This document shows positions 23,396-31,659 of a stretch of 56,979 nucleotides of DNA, one piece after another. Numbering within the stretch: the stretch's first letter is position 1; every line of letters begins with the position of its first letter. Both the position numbers and the translations under genes were made by a program. The notes under the pieces were generated by a model. The model made no database searches. It was not told the origin of the DNA and was given only the letters and a program-made list of their open reading frames with translations. Origin of the DNA: Acidobacteriota bacterium (lineage in GTDB: Bacteria; Actinomycetota; Acidimicrobiia; ATN3); assembly GCA_003577105.1 (NCBI GenBank), contig QEUQ01000010.1, positions 1-56,979 on the forward strand. Direction: 5' to 3'.

Positions 23396-23946
23396 GCCGG
23401 GCGATCTTTCTCGATCGCGATGGAGTGATCATCGAGGACACGGGTCACCCGGGTGATGCTGAGGAAATCCACCTACTGCCCGGAGTCACGGAAAGCCTGA
23501 CCAAACTCAGAGACTCCGGTTACCTGTTGCTCGTCGTCTCCAACCAAGCCGGGATCGCCAAGGGCCTCTTCGGCCAAGAGGTCCTCGGCCAGATCGAGAG
23601 GGAGATCGTCAGTCTCATGGGCTTCGACCTAGACGGTTGGTACTACTGCCCACATCATCCGGAGGGACAGATCGAGGAACTCAAGAGATACTGCGATTGC
23701 CGCAAGCCCAAACCGGGAATGCTCCTCCAAGCGATCGAAGAACACCACATCGATCCGGCCAAGAGCTTCATGTTCGGAAACATGTGGCACGACGTGCTCG
23801 CCGCAAACCGTGCCGGCGTAAAGGCAGTGCTAGTCGACTCAACCCCAGAAAAGGCACTCGCCGATCCCTGCAAGGAAATTGCGACTGCCTGGGCAACAGC
23901 GCATGGCATCGCCGAGGCCACGGCAGCTGTACTCTCTAGCCCATGA
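23377..23946 (+). CDS. gmhB: D,D-heptose 1,7-bisphosphate phosphatase (HAD family)
   Basis: The 189-residue HAD protein has Phe-Leu-Asp-Arg-Asp-Gly-Val-Ile (nucleophile and acid Asp), Val-Ser-Asn-Gln-Ala-Gly-Ile-Ala, a zinc-site-like Cys-Pro-His-His-Pro and Cys-Asp-Cys-Arg-Lys-Pro-Lys-Pro-Gly-Met, all GmhB hallmarks. It removes the C7 phosphate left after HddA. GTG 23377 overlaps hddA by 19 bases. CTG 23392 would give a 4-base CTGA overlap and the usual Met-Ser-Arg-Ala-Ile-Phe-Leu-Asp N-terminus, so the real start may be that codon. The end overlaps gmhA by ATGA. Confidence 0.9.
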   Translation: MEGSELSRAIFLDRDGVIIEDTGHPGDAEEIHLLPGVTESLTKLRDSGYLLLVVSNQAGIAKGLFGQEVLGQIEREIVSLMGFDLDGWYYCPHHPEGQIEELKRYCDCRKPKPGMLLQAIEEHHIDPAKSFMFGNMWHDVLAANRAGVKAVLVDSTPEKALADPCKEIATAWATAHGIAEATAAVLSSP

Positions 23947-24521
23947 CCGAAAAACTCGACACCGGGGCATTGCTCCGAAAAAATCGAGCTGAACTCGAGG
24001 CCGCGCTTTCCCAACTGGAGCCAATTGAAGATCAGATTGGCGCCGCCGCACAGGCAATGCTCGATGCGATCAAGGCCGGGGGCAAGATACTCGTGGCTGG
24101 CAACGGCGGCTCGGCGGCAGAGGCTCAGCACCTGACAAGCGAACTCGTCGGGCGCTTTGTCGATGAGCGCAGGGCAATACCTGCGCTTTGCCTTCACGGG
24201 GACTCCTCAGCGGTTACGGCGATAAGCAACGACTACGGCTATGAGCGAGTGTTCGCCCGCCAAGTTGAAGCTCACGGGCAACGCGGAGACGTACTGGTTC
24301 TCCTCTCGACGAGCGGCGCGTCCGCAAATCTGATTGAGGCGGCTCGCACCGGAACCGAGATGGGCCTGACCACAATCGGAATCCTAGGAAGGACTCGCCG
24401 GGCACTCCACGAGTTAGTCGGCATCTCCATCGAAGTCCCCTCCGATTACCAACCGGCCGTCCAAGAGATGCACCTTTTCCTAGTCCACGCTCTCACAGGA
24501 ATCATCGAGGCAGGTCTGTGA
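23943..24521 (+). CDS. gmhA: Sedoheptulose 7-phosphate isomerase (SIS domain)
   Basis: GmhA is the first enzyme of heptose synthesis. The 192-residue SIS protein has Ala-Gly-Asn-Gly-Gly-Ser-Ala-Ala-Glu-Ala-Gln-His around residue 52, then Glu-Leu-Val-Gly-Arg-Phe, and Leu-Ser-Thr-Ser-Gly-Ala-Ser-Ala-Asn near residue 121; all are typical. Val-Gln-Glu-Met-His-Leu near the end supplies the usual Glu and His. With hddA and gmhB it gives three of the four GDP-heptose steps; the nucleotidyltransferase is not adjacent. It ends in GTGA with pyrF. Confidence 0.92.
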   Translation: MTEKLDTGALLRKNRAELEAALSQLEPIEDQIGAAAQAMLDAIKAGGKILVAGNGGSAAEAQHLTSELVGRFVDERRAIPALCLHGDSSAVTAISNDYGYERVFARQVEAHGQRGDVLVLLSTSGASANLIEAARTGTEMGLTTIGILGRTRRALHELVGISIEVPSDYQPAVQEMHLFLVHALTGIIEAGL

Positions 24522-25207
24522 CCGACCGGCTCATAGTCGCGCTCGACTTCGAAGACGCTCACCAGGCCACCGAGATCGTTGAGGAATTGGGCGACCTCGC
24601 CAATTTCTACAAGGTCGGCCCAAAGCTCTTCTACGAGACCGGGCCGTCGATCGTCAGAGATCTGACCGGCCTTGGTAAGAAGGTCTTCCTAGACCTGAAA
24701 TTTCACGACATCCCCGCGACGGTCAAAGGCGCGGTCCGTCAAGCAGCTGCCATGGGGGCCACCTTTGCGACAGCTCACGTGGCAGACGGATCTGCTGCCG
24801 CAGCGGCCGAAGAAGTTGCTCGGATCGGACTCCCCGTACAGGTGCTCGGCGTCACAGTTCTCACGAGCACGTCACAACACGATCTGACAGCCGACGGATA
24901 CAGCTACCCCCTCGAAGATCTCGTGCTTGCGAGGGCAAGGGCCGCTATCGAAGCGGGATGCGCGGGCATCGTCTGCTCTGCCAATGAAGTTGCTCGTCTT
25001 CGCAGCGAGCTTGGTTCGGCTCCAATTCTCGTGACACCAGGGATCCGCCGCGAGACTGATGCAGCCAGCGACCAAGCCCGAACCTCAACACCAAGAGCGG
25101 CAATCGCGTCTGGGGCCGACTATCTGGTTGTGGGCCGCCCGATTATTGAATCCCCCGATCCACGAGGTGCCACCGAGGCGATCCTCGCCGAGATCACGGC
25201 AGCCTGA
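24518..25207 (+). CDS. pyrF: Orotidine 5'-phosphate decarboxylase
   Basis: The 229-residue protein is a short (E. coli-type) OMP decarboxylase. Val-Ala-Leu-Asp-Phe at the start, Tyr-Lys-Val-Gly, the catalytic Asp-Leu-Lys-Phe-His-Asp-Ile-Pro around residue 66, and Val-Thr-Pro-Gly-Ile-Arg near the C-terminal phosphate site are all present. It performs the last step of UMP synthesis. Its GTG overlaps the gmhA stop by four bases, an unusual coupling of pyrimidine and heptose genes. No other pyr genes are seen in the window. Confidence 0.93.
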   Translation: MTDRLIVALDFEDAHQATEIVEELGDLANFYKVGPKLFYETGPSIVRDLTGLGKKVFLDLKFHDIPATVKGAVRQAAAMGATFATAHVADGSAAAAAEEVARIGLPVQVLGVTVLTSTSQHDLTADGYSYPLEDLVLARARAAIEAGCAGIVCSANEVARLRSELGSAPILVTPGIRRETDAASDQARTSTPRAAIASGADYLVVGRPIIESPDPRGATEAILAEITAA

Positions 25208-25268
25208 GCCTGCGAACAGTAATCAGCGCAATGTCTGGCCCGCGCCCCAAGGCCCGGGAAATCAAGAG

Positions 25269-25339
25269 AGCGGATGAGGGGAATCGAACCCCCATTCCAA
25301 GCTTGGGAAGCTTGTGTTCTGCCTTTGAACTACATCCGC
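25269..25339 (-). tRNA. tRNA-Gly (anticodon CCC)
   Basis: Read on the minus strand, a 7-base acceptor stem (GCGGATG with CATCCGC) pairs perfectly. The D stem is GTTC/GAAC, the anticodon stem is CAAGC/GCTTG around the loop TTCCCAA, and the T arm carries GTTCGATT. Loop positions 34-36 are CCC, so the tRNA reads GGG. The discriminator is U, as usual for glycine tRNA, and CCA is not encoded. The gene lies between the ends of pyrF and the ABC permease. Confidence 0.93.
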
Positions 25340-25349
25340 GGATTCGCAC

Positions 25350-25355
25350 ATTCTA
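25350..25355 (-). promoter_or_regulatory. Likely -10 element of the tRNA-Gly gene
   Basis: TAGAAT on the minus strand lies 10 bases before the mature tRNA 5' end and overlaps the 3' end of the permease gene. No good -35 hexamer is visible 16-18 bases upstream, so this is a weak call. Confidence 0.4.
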
Positions 25356-26102
25356 GTTGGGCCTGCGAACCAAACCCCACACAAAGATCACGCCTGCACA
25401 GACTCCTCCCACCAGAAGCGATCTCCAGTAGCTGACCACCGACTCACCGGCGGCCAGCGGCCCCACGGAGGTTCCGAGGGCGGTCGGTGACCATGCTGCC
25501 AGGACTCCGAAAAGCTCGAAGATGCTCAAGAAGAAGAGCGAACCATATGCAGTGGCTACGGCAGCGAGTGCCGAGCGAAACGCGGCTCCTCCTCCGACAA
25601 GCAAGGCGGCTGCAATGAGCCAAAACAACCCAGTGAGTGGGATCGACTTCAAGACAGCGCCAAGCGGCACGGAACCAAAGAGCGGAATCGAGATTAGCGT
25701 TGCAACGAGGTACCCGACCAAGAAGGATCCCCACCCCACCCCAAAGGCCACGATCAGCTTGGACCAAACCAAACTCGACGACCTCACCTGACGGGTGAAA
25801 ACAAACGCGCCTGCGCCCGAGTCGCGTTTGAACTCGTCAGTAGCCATTCCCATGAAGGACAGCGCAAAGGCAAGCATCGCCAAGCGCGAGGAGTCACTGG
25901 CGTAGGCCTTGAGGGCATCGGCAGCGTTCTGGTCAGGCAGACCCATGACCTCCAACTTGCCCACCGCTTCAATGATCTTTGGCAAGAACTTGGAACTCAC
26001 AGGATCGAGCAGAGCCGAGAACAAGCAGAAGGCCAGCACGATCCATATTCGCTTGGTGCGAAAGGCCCGTTTCCACTCGTGGCTGATCAGCGTCGAGATC
26101 AT
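25353..26102 (-). CDS. ABC-2 type transporter permease
   Basis: The 249-residue protein has about six membrane segments, a short cytoplasmic start (Ser-His-Glu-Trp-Lys-Arg-Ala-Phe-Arg-Thr-Lys) and no other domain, the usual layout of an ABC-2 export permease half. It overlaps the ATPase gene upstream by ATGA, so the two make one exporter. The cargo is unknown; such pairs export antibiotics, lipids or polysaccharides. A large polar loop around residues 60-75 follows the first membrane helix. Confidence 0.8.
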   Translation of the reverse strand: MISTLISHEWKRAFRTKRIWIVLAFCLFSALLDPVSSKFLPKIIEAVGKLEVMGLPDQNAADALKAYASDSSRLAMLAFALSFMGMATDEFKRDSGAGAFVFTRQVRSSSLVWSKLIVAFGVGWGSFLVGYLVATLISIPLFGSVPLGAVLKSIPLTGLFWLIAAALLVGGGAAFRSALAAVATAYGSLFFLSIFELFGVLAAWSPTALGTSVGPLAAGESVVSYWRSLLVGGVCAGVIFVWGLVRRPN

Positions 26103-27019
26103 CGGGGCGCCAGTACCTTGAGAAAGACCTCTTCGAGGCTGGGGTCAGCGCGAGCGAACTCAATCAAAGGCACAGAACGGGTGACGATGAGCTGGAGAAG
26201 ATCTCGCCGCGCGGTCTCAAAGTCCGTCACGGTAACGGTGTAGTAGCCGGGTTTGCCGGCGACGACGCCGGCAAACCACGGATACCGGGAGATCTCAGCT
26301 ATGAGGCCCTGGTCATCAAAGTCCAGCGCCAGCCGAAATCCGGGGGCGGCTCCATACTGTCTGATCGCCTCGATCGGGCCGGCCATGATCACCCGCCCGC
26401 GATCCAGCATCGCGACAGAATCGCAAACCCTCTCGACGTCAGAGAGCAAGTGTGTCGAGAAGATCACGGTGGCGCGCCCGGCAAGCGAGGAGATGATGTC
26501 TAGAACCTCGACCCGGCCAGCTGGATCAAGCGCTGAACACGGCTCGTCAAGGAGCAAGACCGGCGGATCGCCCAACAGCGTTGCCGCCATGGCAAGCCGC
26601 TGGCGCATGCCTCTCGAGTAGTCGCCGATCTTGGTCTGATCGCCAGGCCCGACCTGGCTGAGCCCGACCTGAGCCATGCGCCACGAGATTTCGCTGTCAT
26701 CTATCTTGATGGAGCGCAGGCGCGCCGCGTAGTCGAGGAGTTCGGGCCCCGTCAGCCACGGGTAGTAGGTCGGAGTATCGGGCATGAATCCGATCCCGGT
26801 TCCGTCCGGACCGAGCGAGAAGGTCCCTGACGTGGGAGCCTTCAGCCCCGCGAGTATCGACAGAAGGGTCGTCTTTCCGGCTCCGTTTGGACCCACCAAG
26901 CCAAAGATGGCACCGGGGGCAATCTCGAGATCAACCCCCGCCAAGGCGGGCTTGGAACCGTAGTTCTTCGCGAGCGATCTGACGCTAACTGCGAACACCG
27001 TCGAGTACCACCTCGCCAC
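26099..27019 (-). CDS. ABC transporter ATP-binding protein
   Basis: The 306-residue ATPase has Walker A Gly-Pro-Asn-Gly-Ala-Gly-Lys-Thr-Thr, the ABC signature Tyr-Ser-Arg-Gly-Met-Arg-Gln-Arg, Walker B Val-Leu-Leu-Leu-Asp-Glu-Pro-Cys and the switch His in Phe-Ser-Thr-His-Leu-Leu. It then has about 90 C-terminal residues as found in drug/antibiotic-type exporters. It powers the permease encoded next. The start is uncertain: the listed codon overlaps the PhzF-like gene by 35 bases, while GTG at 26998 would overlap by 14 and start Met-Phe-Ala-Val-Ser-Val. Confidence 0.88.
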   Translation of the reverse strand: MARWYSTVFAVSVRSLAKNYGSKPALAGVDLEIAPGAIFGLVGPNGAGKTTLLSILAGLKAPTSGTFSLGPDGTGIGFMPDTPTYYPWLTGPELLDYAARLRSIKIDDSEISWRMAQVGLSQVGPGDQTKIGDYSRGMRQRLAMAATLLGDPPVLLLDEPCSALDPAGRVEVLDIISSLAGRATVIFSTHLLSDVERVCDSVAMLDRGRVIMAGPIEAIRQYGAAPGFRLALDFDDQGLIAEISRYPWFAGVVAGKPGYYTVTVTDFETARRDLLQLIVTRSVPLIEFARADPSLEEVFLKVLAPR

Positions 27020-27773
27020 CGATCACAATCCCTCGCTCATTCATCGAGACATCGATTCGGCACTCAGTCTGATTGACGGTCAGCTCGCTCGGCGATCGCC
27101 GGCTGAATCGAGCGAGATATGCCATGAGAGCCAGCGCCGCACTGCCTGTACCCGGATCTTCAGCGATTCCCACCGATGGCGCGAAGCAGCGGGATGTGAC
27201 CTCATCGCCCCTCATGGCAAAGCAATAGAGTCCGACCTCGGCCACCCCCTTGACCATGTCGAAATCAGGCTCCAATTCGAGAACTCGCTGCGGTTCGGCA
27301 AAGGGCACAAATGTCCACCTGGCGCCATGACCGCATCGTGCAATCGGGAGACGCGGAGTCAGGTCTGCCGGATCAGCCCGAAGCGCTTCGACCACAGAGA
27401 ATGGATCGTCTGAAGCACCTCCTACCTCGGGGGGCTCGGAGCGCAGATATGCCCGGTCGCCAACGCGCCACGCCTCGATCTCGCCATAAGGCACGACCAG
27501 CCGGTTCACCGGATTCCCCGCAAGCTCCTCGAAGAGCCACGCCGCCCCCACAATCGGATGGCCGGCGAAAGGGATCTCTCCCTCCGGCGTGAAGATGCGC
27601 GCTGTCCGGACGCCGGCGCGAGAAGACGGCTCGCCGCCAAGAAAGACAGTCTCCGAATACCCAATCGCGGCCGCAGTGGCGCGCATGTCTTCAACGGGCT
27701 CGGTGAATACGGCTAGCGGGTTACCGCCCAGGCCTTCGGTGCAGAAGACTCTTAGGTCGTACCAGCTAGCCAC
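26985..27773 (-). CDS. PhzF-family isomerase/epimerase-like protein
   Basis: The 262-residue protein starts with Asp-Leu-Arg-Val-Phe-Cys-Thr and has Gly-Asn-Pro-Leu-Ala-Val-Phe, then Ser-Glu-Thr-Val-Phe-Leu, which holds the conserved catalytic Glu of the PhzF fold. Phe-Ala-Gly-His-Pro and Asp-Pro-Gly-Thr-Gly-Ser-Ala complete the family pattern. PhzF itself works in phenazine synthesis, but most homologues have unknown substrates; no phenazine genes are present here. It overlaps the ABC ATPase gene, so they may be cotranscribed. Confidence 0.85.
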   Translation of the reverse strand: MASWYDLRVFCTEGLGGNPLAVFTEPVEDMRATAAAIGYSETVFLGGEPSSRAGVRTARIFTPEGEIPFAGHPIVGAAWLFEELAGNPVNRLVVPYGEIEAWRVGDRAYLRSEPPEVGGASDDPFSVVEALRADPADLTPRLPIARCGHGARWTFVPFAEPQRVLELEPDFDMVKGVAEVGLYCFAMRGDEVTSRCFAPSVGIAEDPGTGSAALALMAYLARFSRRSPSELTVNQTECRIDVSMNERGIVIGGEVVLDGVRS

Positions 27774-27789
27774 TCAGCCGACTGCTTGC

Positions 27790-29886
27790 TCAGCCTCCGC
27801 CGGGCAACCCGACGCCTTGTACGCCAGTGTCGAGGCTCGCAGCAATCAGCATCGAGAGGTCTCCGACTTTGACGTCATCCCGGCCACGCTCCTTGGCGCC
27901 GTCGTCAAGCATGACCAGGCAGAAGGGGCAGGCAACCGCAATTATGTCGGGCTCGGTGCCTAGGGCCTCATCGGTCCTCTCGACATTGATCTTCTTGCCC
28001 ATTCGCTCTTCCATCCACATGCGAGCGCCGCCCGCGCCGCAGCAGAAGGACTTCGTGCGATTTCGGTCCATCTCAAGTACCTGCACTCCGCCGATTGACG
28101 CGACAACCTTGCGAGGTGGCTCATAGATGTCGTTGTGCCGGCCGAGATAGCAGGAGTCGTGCAGGACGATCCTCTTGCCCGCCAATGCGTCCCCAGGAGT
28201 CAGGCGCCCTTCATCGATTAGATGCTGCAGCAACTCGGAGTGGTGGATGACTTCGTACTCGCCTCCATACTGCGGATACTCATTGGTCATCACGTTGAAG
28301 CAATGCGGACAGTGGGTGATCACCTTCTTGACGCCTGCCTCGTTGAGAGTCTCGATGTTCTGGAAGGCGAGCATTTGGAACAGATACTCATTGCCGGAGC
28401 GGCGCGCCGGGTCTCCTGTGCAGAGCTCAGACGGGCCGAGTATTGAGAAATCGACCCCGGCATGCTTCAGCAGCAGTGCTGTCGAGCGAGCGACGCGTCT
28501 GTTTCTGTCATCGAATGAACCCGCGCATCCCACCCAATACAGATACTCGGACTCGAGGGGCTCACCCGGCTCAATCACCTTGACGTCAAGACCTTCAGCC
28601 CACTCGGCTCGCGACTGCTGACCCATGCCCCATGGGTTCGAGGAGTTCTCCAGGTTCTTGTAGGCGACCCCGAGCTCCGTCGGGAAATCCGACTCCATCA
28701 AGCTCAAGTACCGGCGCATGTCGAGGATCTTGTCGAGGATTTCAATTCCGACAGGGCAATTCTCGTCACAGGCCTTGCAGGACGTGCACGACCAGACTTC
28801 GTCAGATGACACCCGGCCAAAGACCGTGTCCGCAGTAAGTGTGATCTCCTGATCGACCATGACGGGAGTGGCGACCCCGCCCGTGCGCGCCATCACTTCG
28901 CCAACCTTGAGGACGATCTCTCGCGGATCAAGCGGCTTGCCGGTGCCGTTGGCCGGACAGACCGAGGTACACCTCCCACAAACGGTGCACGCGTCGGTGT
29001 CATAGAGCTGCTTCCAGGTGAAGTCCTCAATTGCCGATGCACCGATTGTCTCGACTTCCTCCTCCATGAGGTTGGGCATCGGCCTCATTGCGCCCTTCGG
29101 GCGTTCACGCTTGTGAAGCGCGAGGTTGATCGGGGATGTGATCGCGTGGCGAACCTTGGTGATAGGGAGGATCGCCAAGAAGAGCAAGAAGGTTGCGAAG
29201 TGGAGCAGCCAGAGTGCCCGGTGCACCCCGACAACGCCGTCATGGGGCATCCATGAGAAGAGGAGCTTGCCGGTCGCCCATCCGACGAAACTCCATCTTT
29301 CAAAGTTCGGGAAACCAGCGACTGCGATCCGAGCTCCCTCGGCCAAGAAGCCAGAGACGGCGATCGCGAGGAGTGTGATCAGAATCAGCGCATCTTCTGG
29401 ACTTGTCTTGCCAAGGCGATATGGCTTGAGAACATACCGGCGAGCCGCCGCCAGAATGAGGCCGGCGATCAAAGCTAGACCCGCGATCTCCAAAATGAAT
29501 GAGTACGCCAAGTAGGTGTTGCCAACGAGGAACTTCACTGGCGAAACATTGTTGATCTCAAGAGTGATGGTGCCTATGAAGAGCACCATGAACCCGTAGT
29601 AGAGAAGTGAGTGCATAACGCCCGCCCGCTTGTCGAGCAGAAGCGTCTTCATGAACATGCCGCGCGAGAACTCCCTCGCGCGCTCAGCCACATAGCCTGA
29701 GCGATCGTCAGCACCTCCCCGCTTCCAGTTGAGGAAGCGGATTGTGAAGAGGTATGCCGTCAACCCGACGAAGCCGGCAGCCAGCACGTAGAAGAGTATT
29801 TCGAGACCGTAGGGAATGTTCCCGAAGGTCTCTCTTGATACCTCGCCGGAGGCGGAGCCTGCGGCGTTGGTTGCAGCCAAAAGCAT
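27790..29886 (-). CDS. Membrane Fe-S oxidoreductase, FadF/HdrD-like
   Basis: The 698-residue protein has an N-terminal membrane domain of about six helices resembling nitrate reductase gamma subunits. A ferredoxin-like region follows with two clusters: Cys-Thr-Val-Cys-Gly-Arg-Cys-Thr-Ser-Val-Cys-Pro near residue 296, and Cys-Thr-Ser-Cys-Lys-Ala-Cys-Asp-Glu-Asn-Cys-Pro near 367. Then come two cysteine-rich CCG-type domains; the second has Cys-Cys-Gly-Ala-Gly-Gly. The same architecture is known in Bacillus FadF and related ETF-linked oxidoreductases, which pass electrons from beta-oxidation to menaquinone. Full length suggests it is functional. No ETF genes are adjacent, so the donor is inferred. 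Confidence 0.85.
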   Translation of the reverse strand: MLLAATNAAGSASGEVSRETFGNIPYGLEILFYVLAAGFVGLTAYLFTIRFLNWKRGGADDRSGYVAERAREFSRGMFMKTLLLDKRAGVMHSLLYYGFMVLFIGTITLEINNVSPVKFLVGNTYLAYSFILEIAGLALIAGLILAAARRYVLKPYRLGKTSPEDALILITLLAIAVSGFLAEGARIAVAGFPNFERWSFVGWATGKLLFSWMPHDGVVGVHRALWLLHFATFLLFLAILPITKVRHAITSPINLALHKRERPKGAMRPMPNLMEEEVETIGASAIEDFTWKQLYDTDACTVCGRCTSVCPANGTGKPLDPREIVLKVGEVMARTGGVATPVMVDQEITLTADTVFGRVSSDEVWSCTSCKACDENCPVGIEILDKILDMRRYLSLMESDFPTELGVAYKNLENSSNPWGMGQQSRAEWAEGLDVKVIEPGEPLESEYLYWVGCAGSFDDRNRRVARSTALLLKHAGVDFSILGPSELCTGDPARRSGNEYLFQMLAFQNIETLNEAGVKKVITHCPHCFNVMTNEYPQYGGEYEVIHHSELLQHLIDEGRLTPGDALAGKRIVLHDSCYLGRHNDIYEPPRKVVASIGGVQVLEMDRNRTKSFCCGAGGARMWMEERMGKKINVERTDEALGTEPDIIAVACPFCLVMLDDGAKERGRDDVKVGDLSMLIAASLDTGVQGVGLPGGG

Positions 29887-29945
29887 TGGGGAATCTCCGC
29901 TAGACCACGGTGGGCAACGAGTCTAACAGCGCGCCTCCATTTCGA

Positions 29946-29951
29946 TACGAT
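29946..29951 (+). promoter_or_regulatory. Possible -10 element for the lipoprotein gene
   Basis: TACGAT, the same hexamer as the proposed rpsF -10, lies 77 bases before ATG 30028 in the divergent gap 29887-30027. The -35 region is weak (TCTAAC). Low-confidence call. Confidence 0.3.
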
Positions 29952-30027
29952 TTGAGCACCTGCCAACCGGGCCGAATTTCAACAGCTTCGGCTCCCCGCC
30001 GGGACTCGCGCACTCGAGGAGACAACC

Positions 30028-30696
30028 ATGCCGCTCAGAAGAACTTTGATCCTGCTTGCCGTCCTCCTCTTTGCTGCATGCAACAAGGTCTCTCCGCCAG
30101 ACACGACCGCTCCAGCCCCAAGTGGACCAGGACAGGTCAAAGGTGCGGTGACCGCGCGCGACAGCGGGGATCCACTAGTGCAGGTGTCAGTCTCGTTTTA
30201 CTCGGACAACGGAGAGGTATCCGGTCAGAGCGCATTTACAGACTCCCGCGGAAACTTCTCGATCGAACTGCCGGCCGGCAAGTACCGAGTTCTGACCAAC
30301 TCCGCCACGGAGGCCAAGCCACTCGGCTGGAACGGATACGCACCGGTCTGGACAAATGGCGAGCTGACCGATCTGGACACCCAGCGCTTCGTGGTGCGAA
30401 CCGGCACGGTCAGCACCTACGATGCAGTCCTCCCCAAAGTCTGGTCATGCTCGGGGCGGGTTGTTGCCAGCGGGGGTTCGATTTCTCAAGGAAACGTGAC
30501 GGCGGTGAAGTTTCGCGACGGAACGGTGTTCGCATCCCTTCCGCTTCCAGCCACAGGCAGCTATACGTTCCCGCTCCCAGACGGGGAATGGCAGATGCAA
30601 GTTGACGTCCCCGGTTTCAAGCAGGCGGTCTCAACCAAGTTTGTAGTGGCTGGCGCGCCGGTCACCATTCCCGATGTGGCCCTCTCAGCCGCCTAG
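30028..30696 (+). CDS. Putative lipoprotein with carboxypeptidase-regulatory-like domains
   Basis: The 222-residue protein has a clear type II signal peptide: Arg-Arg, a hydrophobic stretch, then Leu-Phe-Ala-Ala-Cys, with Cys19 as the lipidated residue. The mature part looks like two beta-sandwich (carboxypeptidase regulatory/CnaB-like) repeats: Gly-Ala-Val-Thr-Ala-Arg-Asp-Ser-Gly-Asp-Pro-Leu-Val, then Asp-Ser-Arg-Gly-Asn-Phe-Ser-Ile-Glu-Leu-Pro-Ala-Gly-Lys-Tyr, with a similar Gly-Ser-Tyr-Thr-Phe-Pro-Leu-Pro-Asp-Gly-Glu later. GAGGAGA precedes the ATG. It probably sits on the outer face of the membrane; a specific role is unknown. Confidence 0.75.
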   Translation: MPLRRTLILLAVLLFAACNKVSPPDTTAPAPSGPGQVKGAVTARDSGDPLVQVSVSFYSDNGEVSGQSAFTDSRGNFSIELPAGKYRVLTNSATEAKPLGWNGYAPVWTNGELTDLDTQRFVVRTGTVSTYDAVLPKVWSCSGRVVASGGSISQGNVTAVKFRDGTVFASLPLPATGSYTFPLPDGEWQMQVDVPGFKQAVSTKFVVAGAPVTIPDVALSAA

Positions 30697-30725
30697 CCGT
30701 AGCCGCACAGAACCACAGGAGTCAG

Positions 30726-31619
30726 TTGCTACAAAAGACCCGCATCGGGTGGATGACAGCCGCGTCAGTCCTGATTGCGGTAACCGTTCTGCCAGGCTGC
30801 CAGAGTCGCGGGGCGATTCCGCCCAACGGACTGACTGCGATTCTCAGGTCGATTCCGATTGCAGCCGCCCCGGGCCCCATTCACCTCAGATCGGGGGATC
30901 CATCGGAAGCTCGGAGGCTTTCGGGGGGAAGCGCTCCACCTGAGACGATTCCCAAAATCGCAAAGCAACGGGTCGCCGACGGTTGGATACCCGAGCAAAT
31001 TGAGGCGTGGCTCGAGGTCACCCCTTCGGGGACCGCACCTTTTGTGGTTCTAATCGGCGACTTCGACTCAAAGTCCGTCAAGTCCAGCCTTGAATCCAGG
31101 GACTACCAGTCAACAAAGGTCGAGTTGACAGAGATCTTCAACCGCTCCGACACGACTGCCGCTATCGGCGTCGCTCCCGGGCGTCTCGTATACGGCTCGC
31201 TCGAAACCGTTGAGAGGATCGGTGCATTTCGAGGCGGCAACGGATCGCTGCTCGATGTGGCCGGACTCAGAGATGTAGCTGTCGCCACGGGGCGTTCAGG
31301 CGTGGCCGCCGTCTTCGAGCCGGCATCCGGTTGCCCTCGGGCGTCCTGGATTGCGGCGGCCTCCCGATTCGAGAACGCCGTAGCCGACACAAGCCTCGTG
31401 TGGTATTACCCAGACGCCGAGGCAGCAACGCGGGCGGCTCGAGAACTGAGGACCCAGCTCCCGTCACGCCTGCCATCAGGAGTGACATTGAGGCTCTCGG
31501 ATCCTCGCAATCGTCAAGCTGTGCAGGTCCTCGAGACGCCGCGCGAGAAGGCGGATGCGGTGATCGAGATCACTCGTCCTGGCGGACCGTTCGAGGGGCT
31601 TCCAGAGTGTCCGAAGTAG
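30726..31619 (+). CDS. Putative lipoprotein, unknown function
   Basis: The 297-residue protein starts at TTG with AGGAG upstream. It has an N-terminal hydrophobic segment ending Val-Leu-Pro-Gly-Cys, so Cys25 is a likely lipidation site. The mature part has no motif I can name. It contains a Trp-Leu-Glu-Val-Thr-Pro-Ser-Gly / Phe-Val-Val-Leu-Ile-Gly-Asp-Phe pattern resembling proteins that report per-residue scores or transport sensing, but this is not enough for assignment. It follows the other lipoprotein by 29 bases and may be in the same transcript. Confidence 0.6.
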   Translation: MLQKTRIGWMTAASVLIAVTVLPGCQSRGAIPPNGLTAILRSIPIAAAPGPIHLRSGDPSEARRLSGGSAPPETIPKIAKQRVADGWIPEQIEAWLEVTPSGTAPFVVLIGDFDSKSVKSSLESRDYQSTKVELTEIFNRSDTTAAIGVAPGRLVYGSLETVERIGAFRGGNGSLLDVAGLRDVAVATGRSGVAAVFEPASGCPRASWIAAASRFENAVADTSLVWYYPDAEAATRAARELRTQLPSRLPSGVTLRLSDPRNRQAVQVLETPREKADAVIEITRPGGPFEGLPECPK

Positions 31620-31659
31620 AATTGACGCGCACCGGCCATCCCAAAGGATCGGGGAAGCA

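Noticed and set aside
23655-24197. 180-residue minus-strand ORF
   Set aside because: Antisense to gmhB/gmhA, which have full family motifs.
29910-30605. 231-residue plus-strand ORF
   Set aside because: Overlaps the lipoprotein gene in another frame; the 30028 frame has signal peptide and lipobox.
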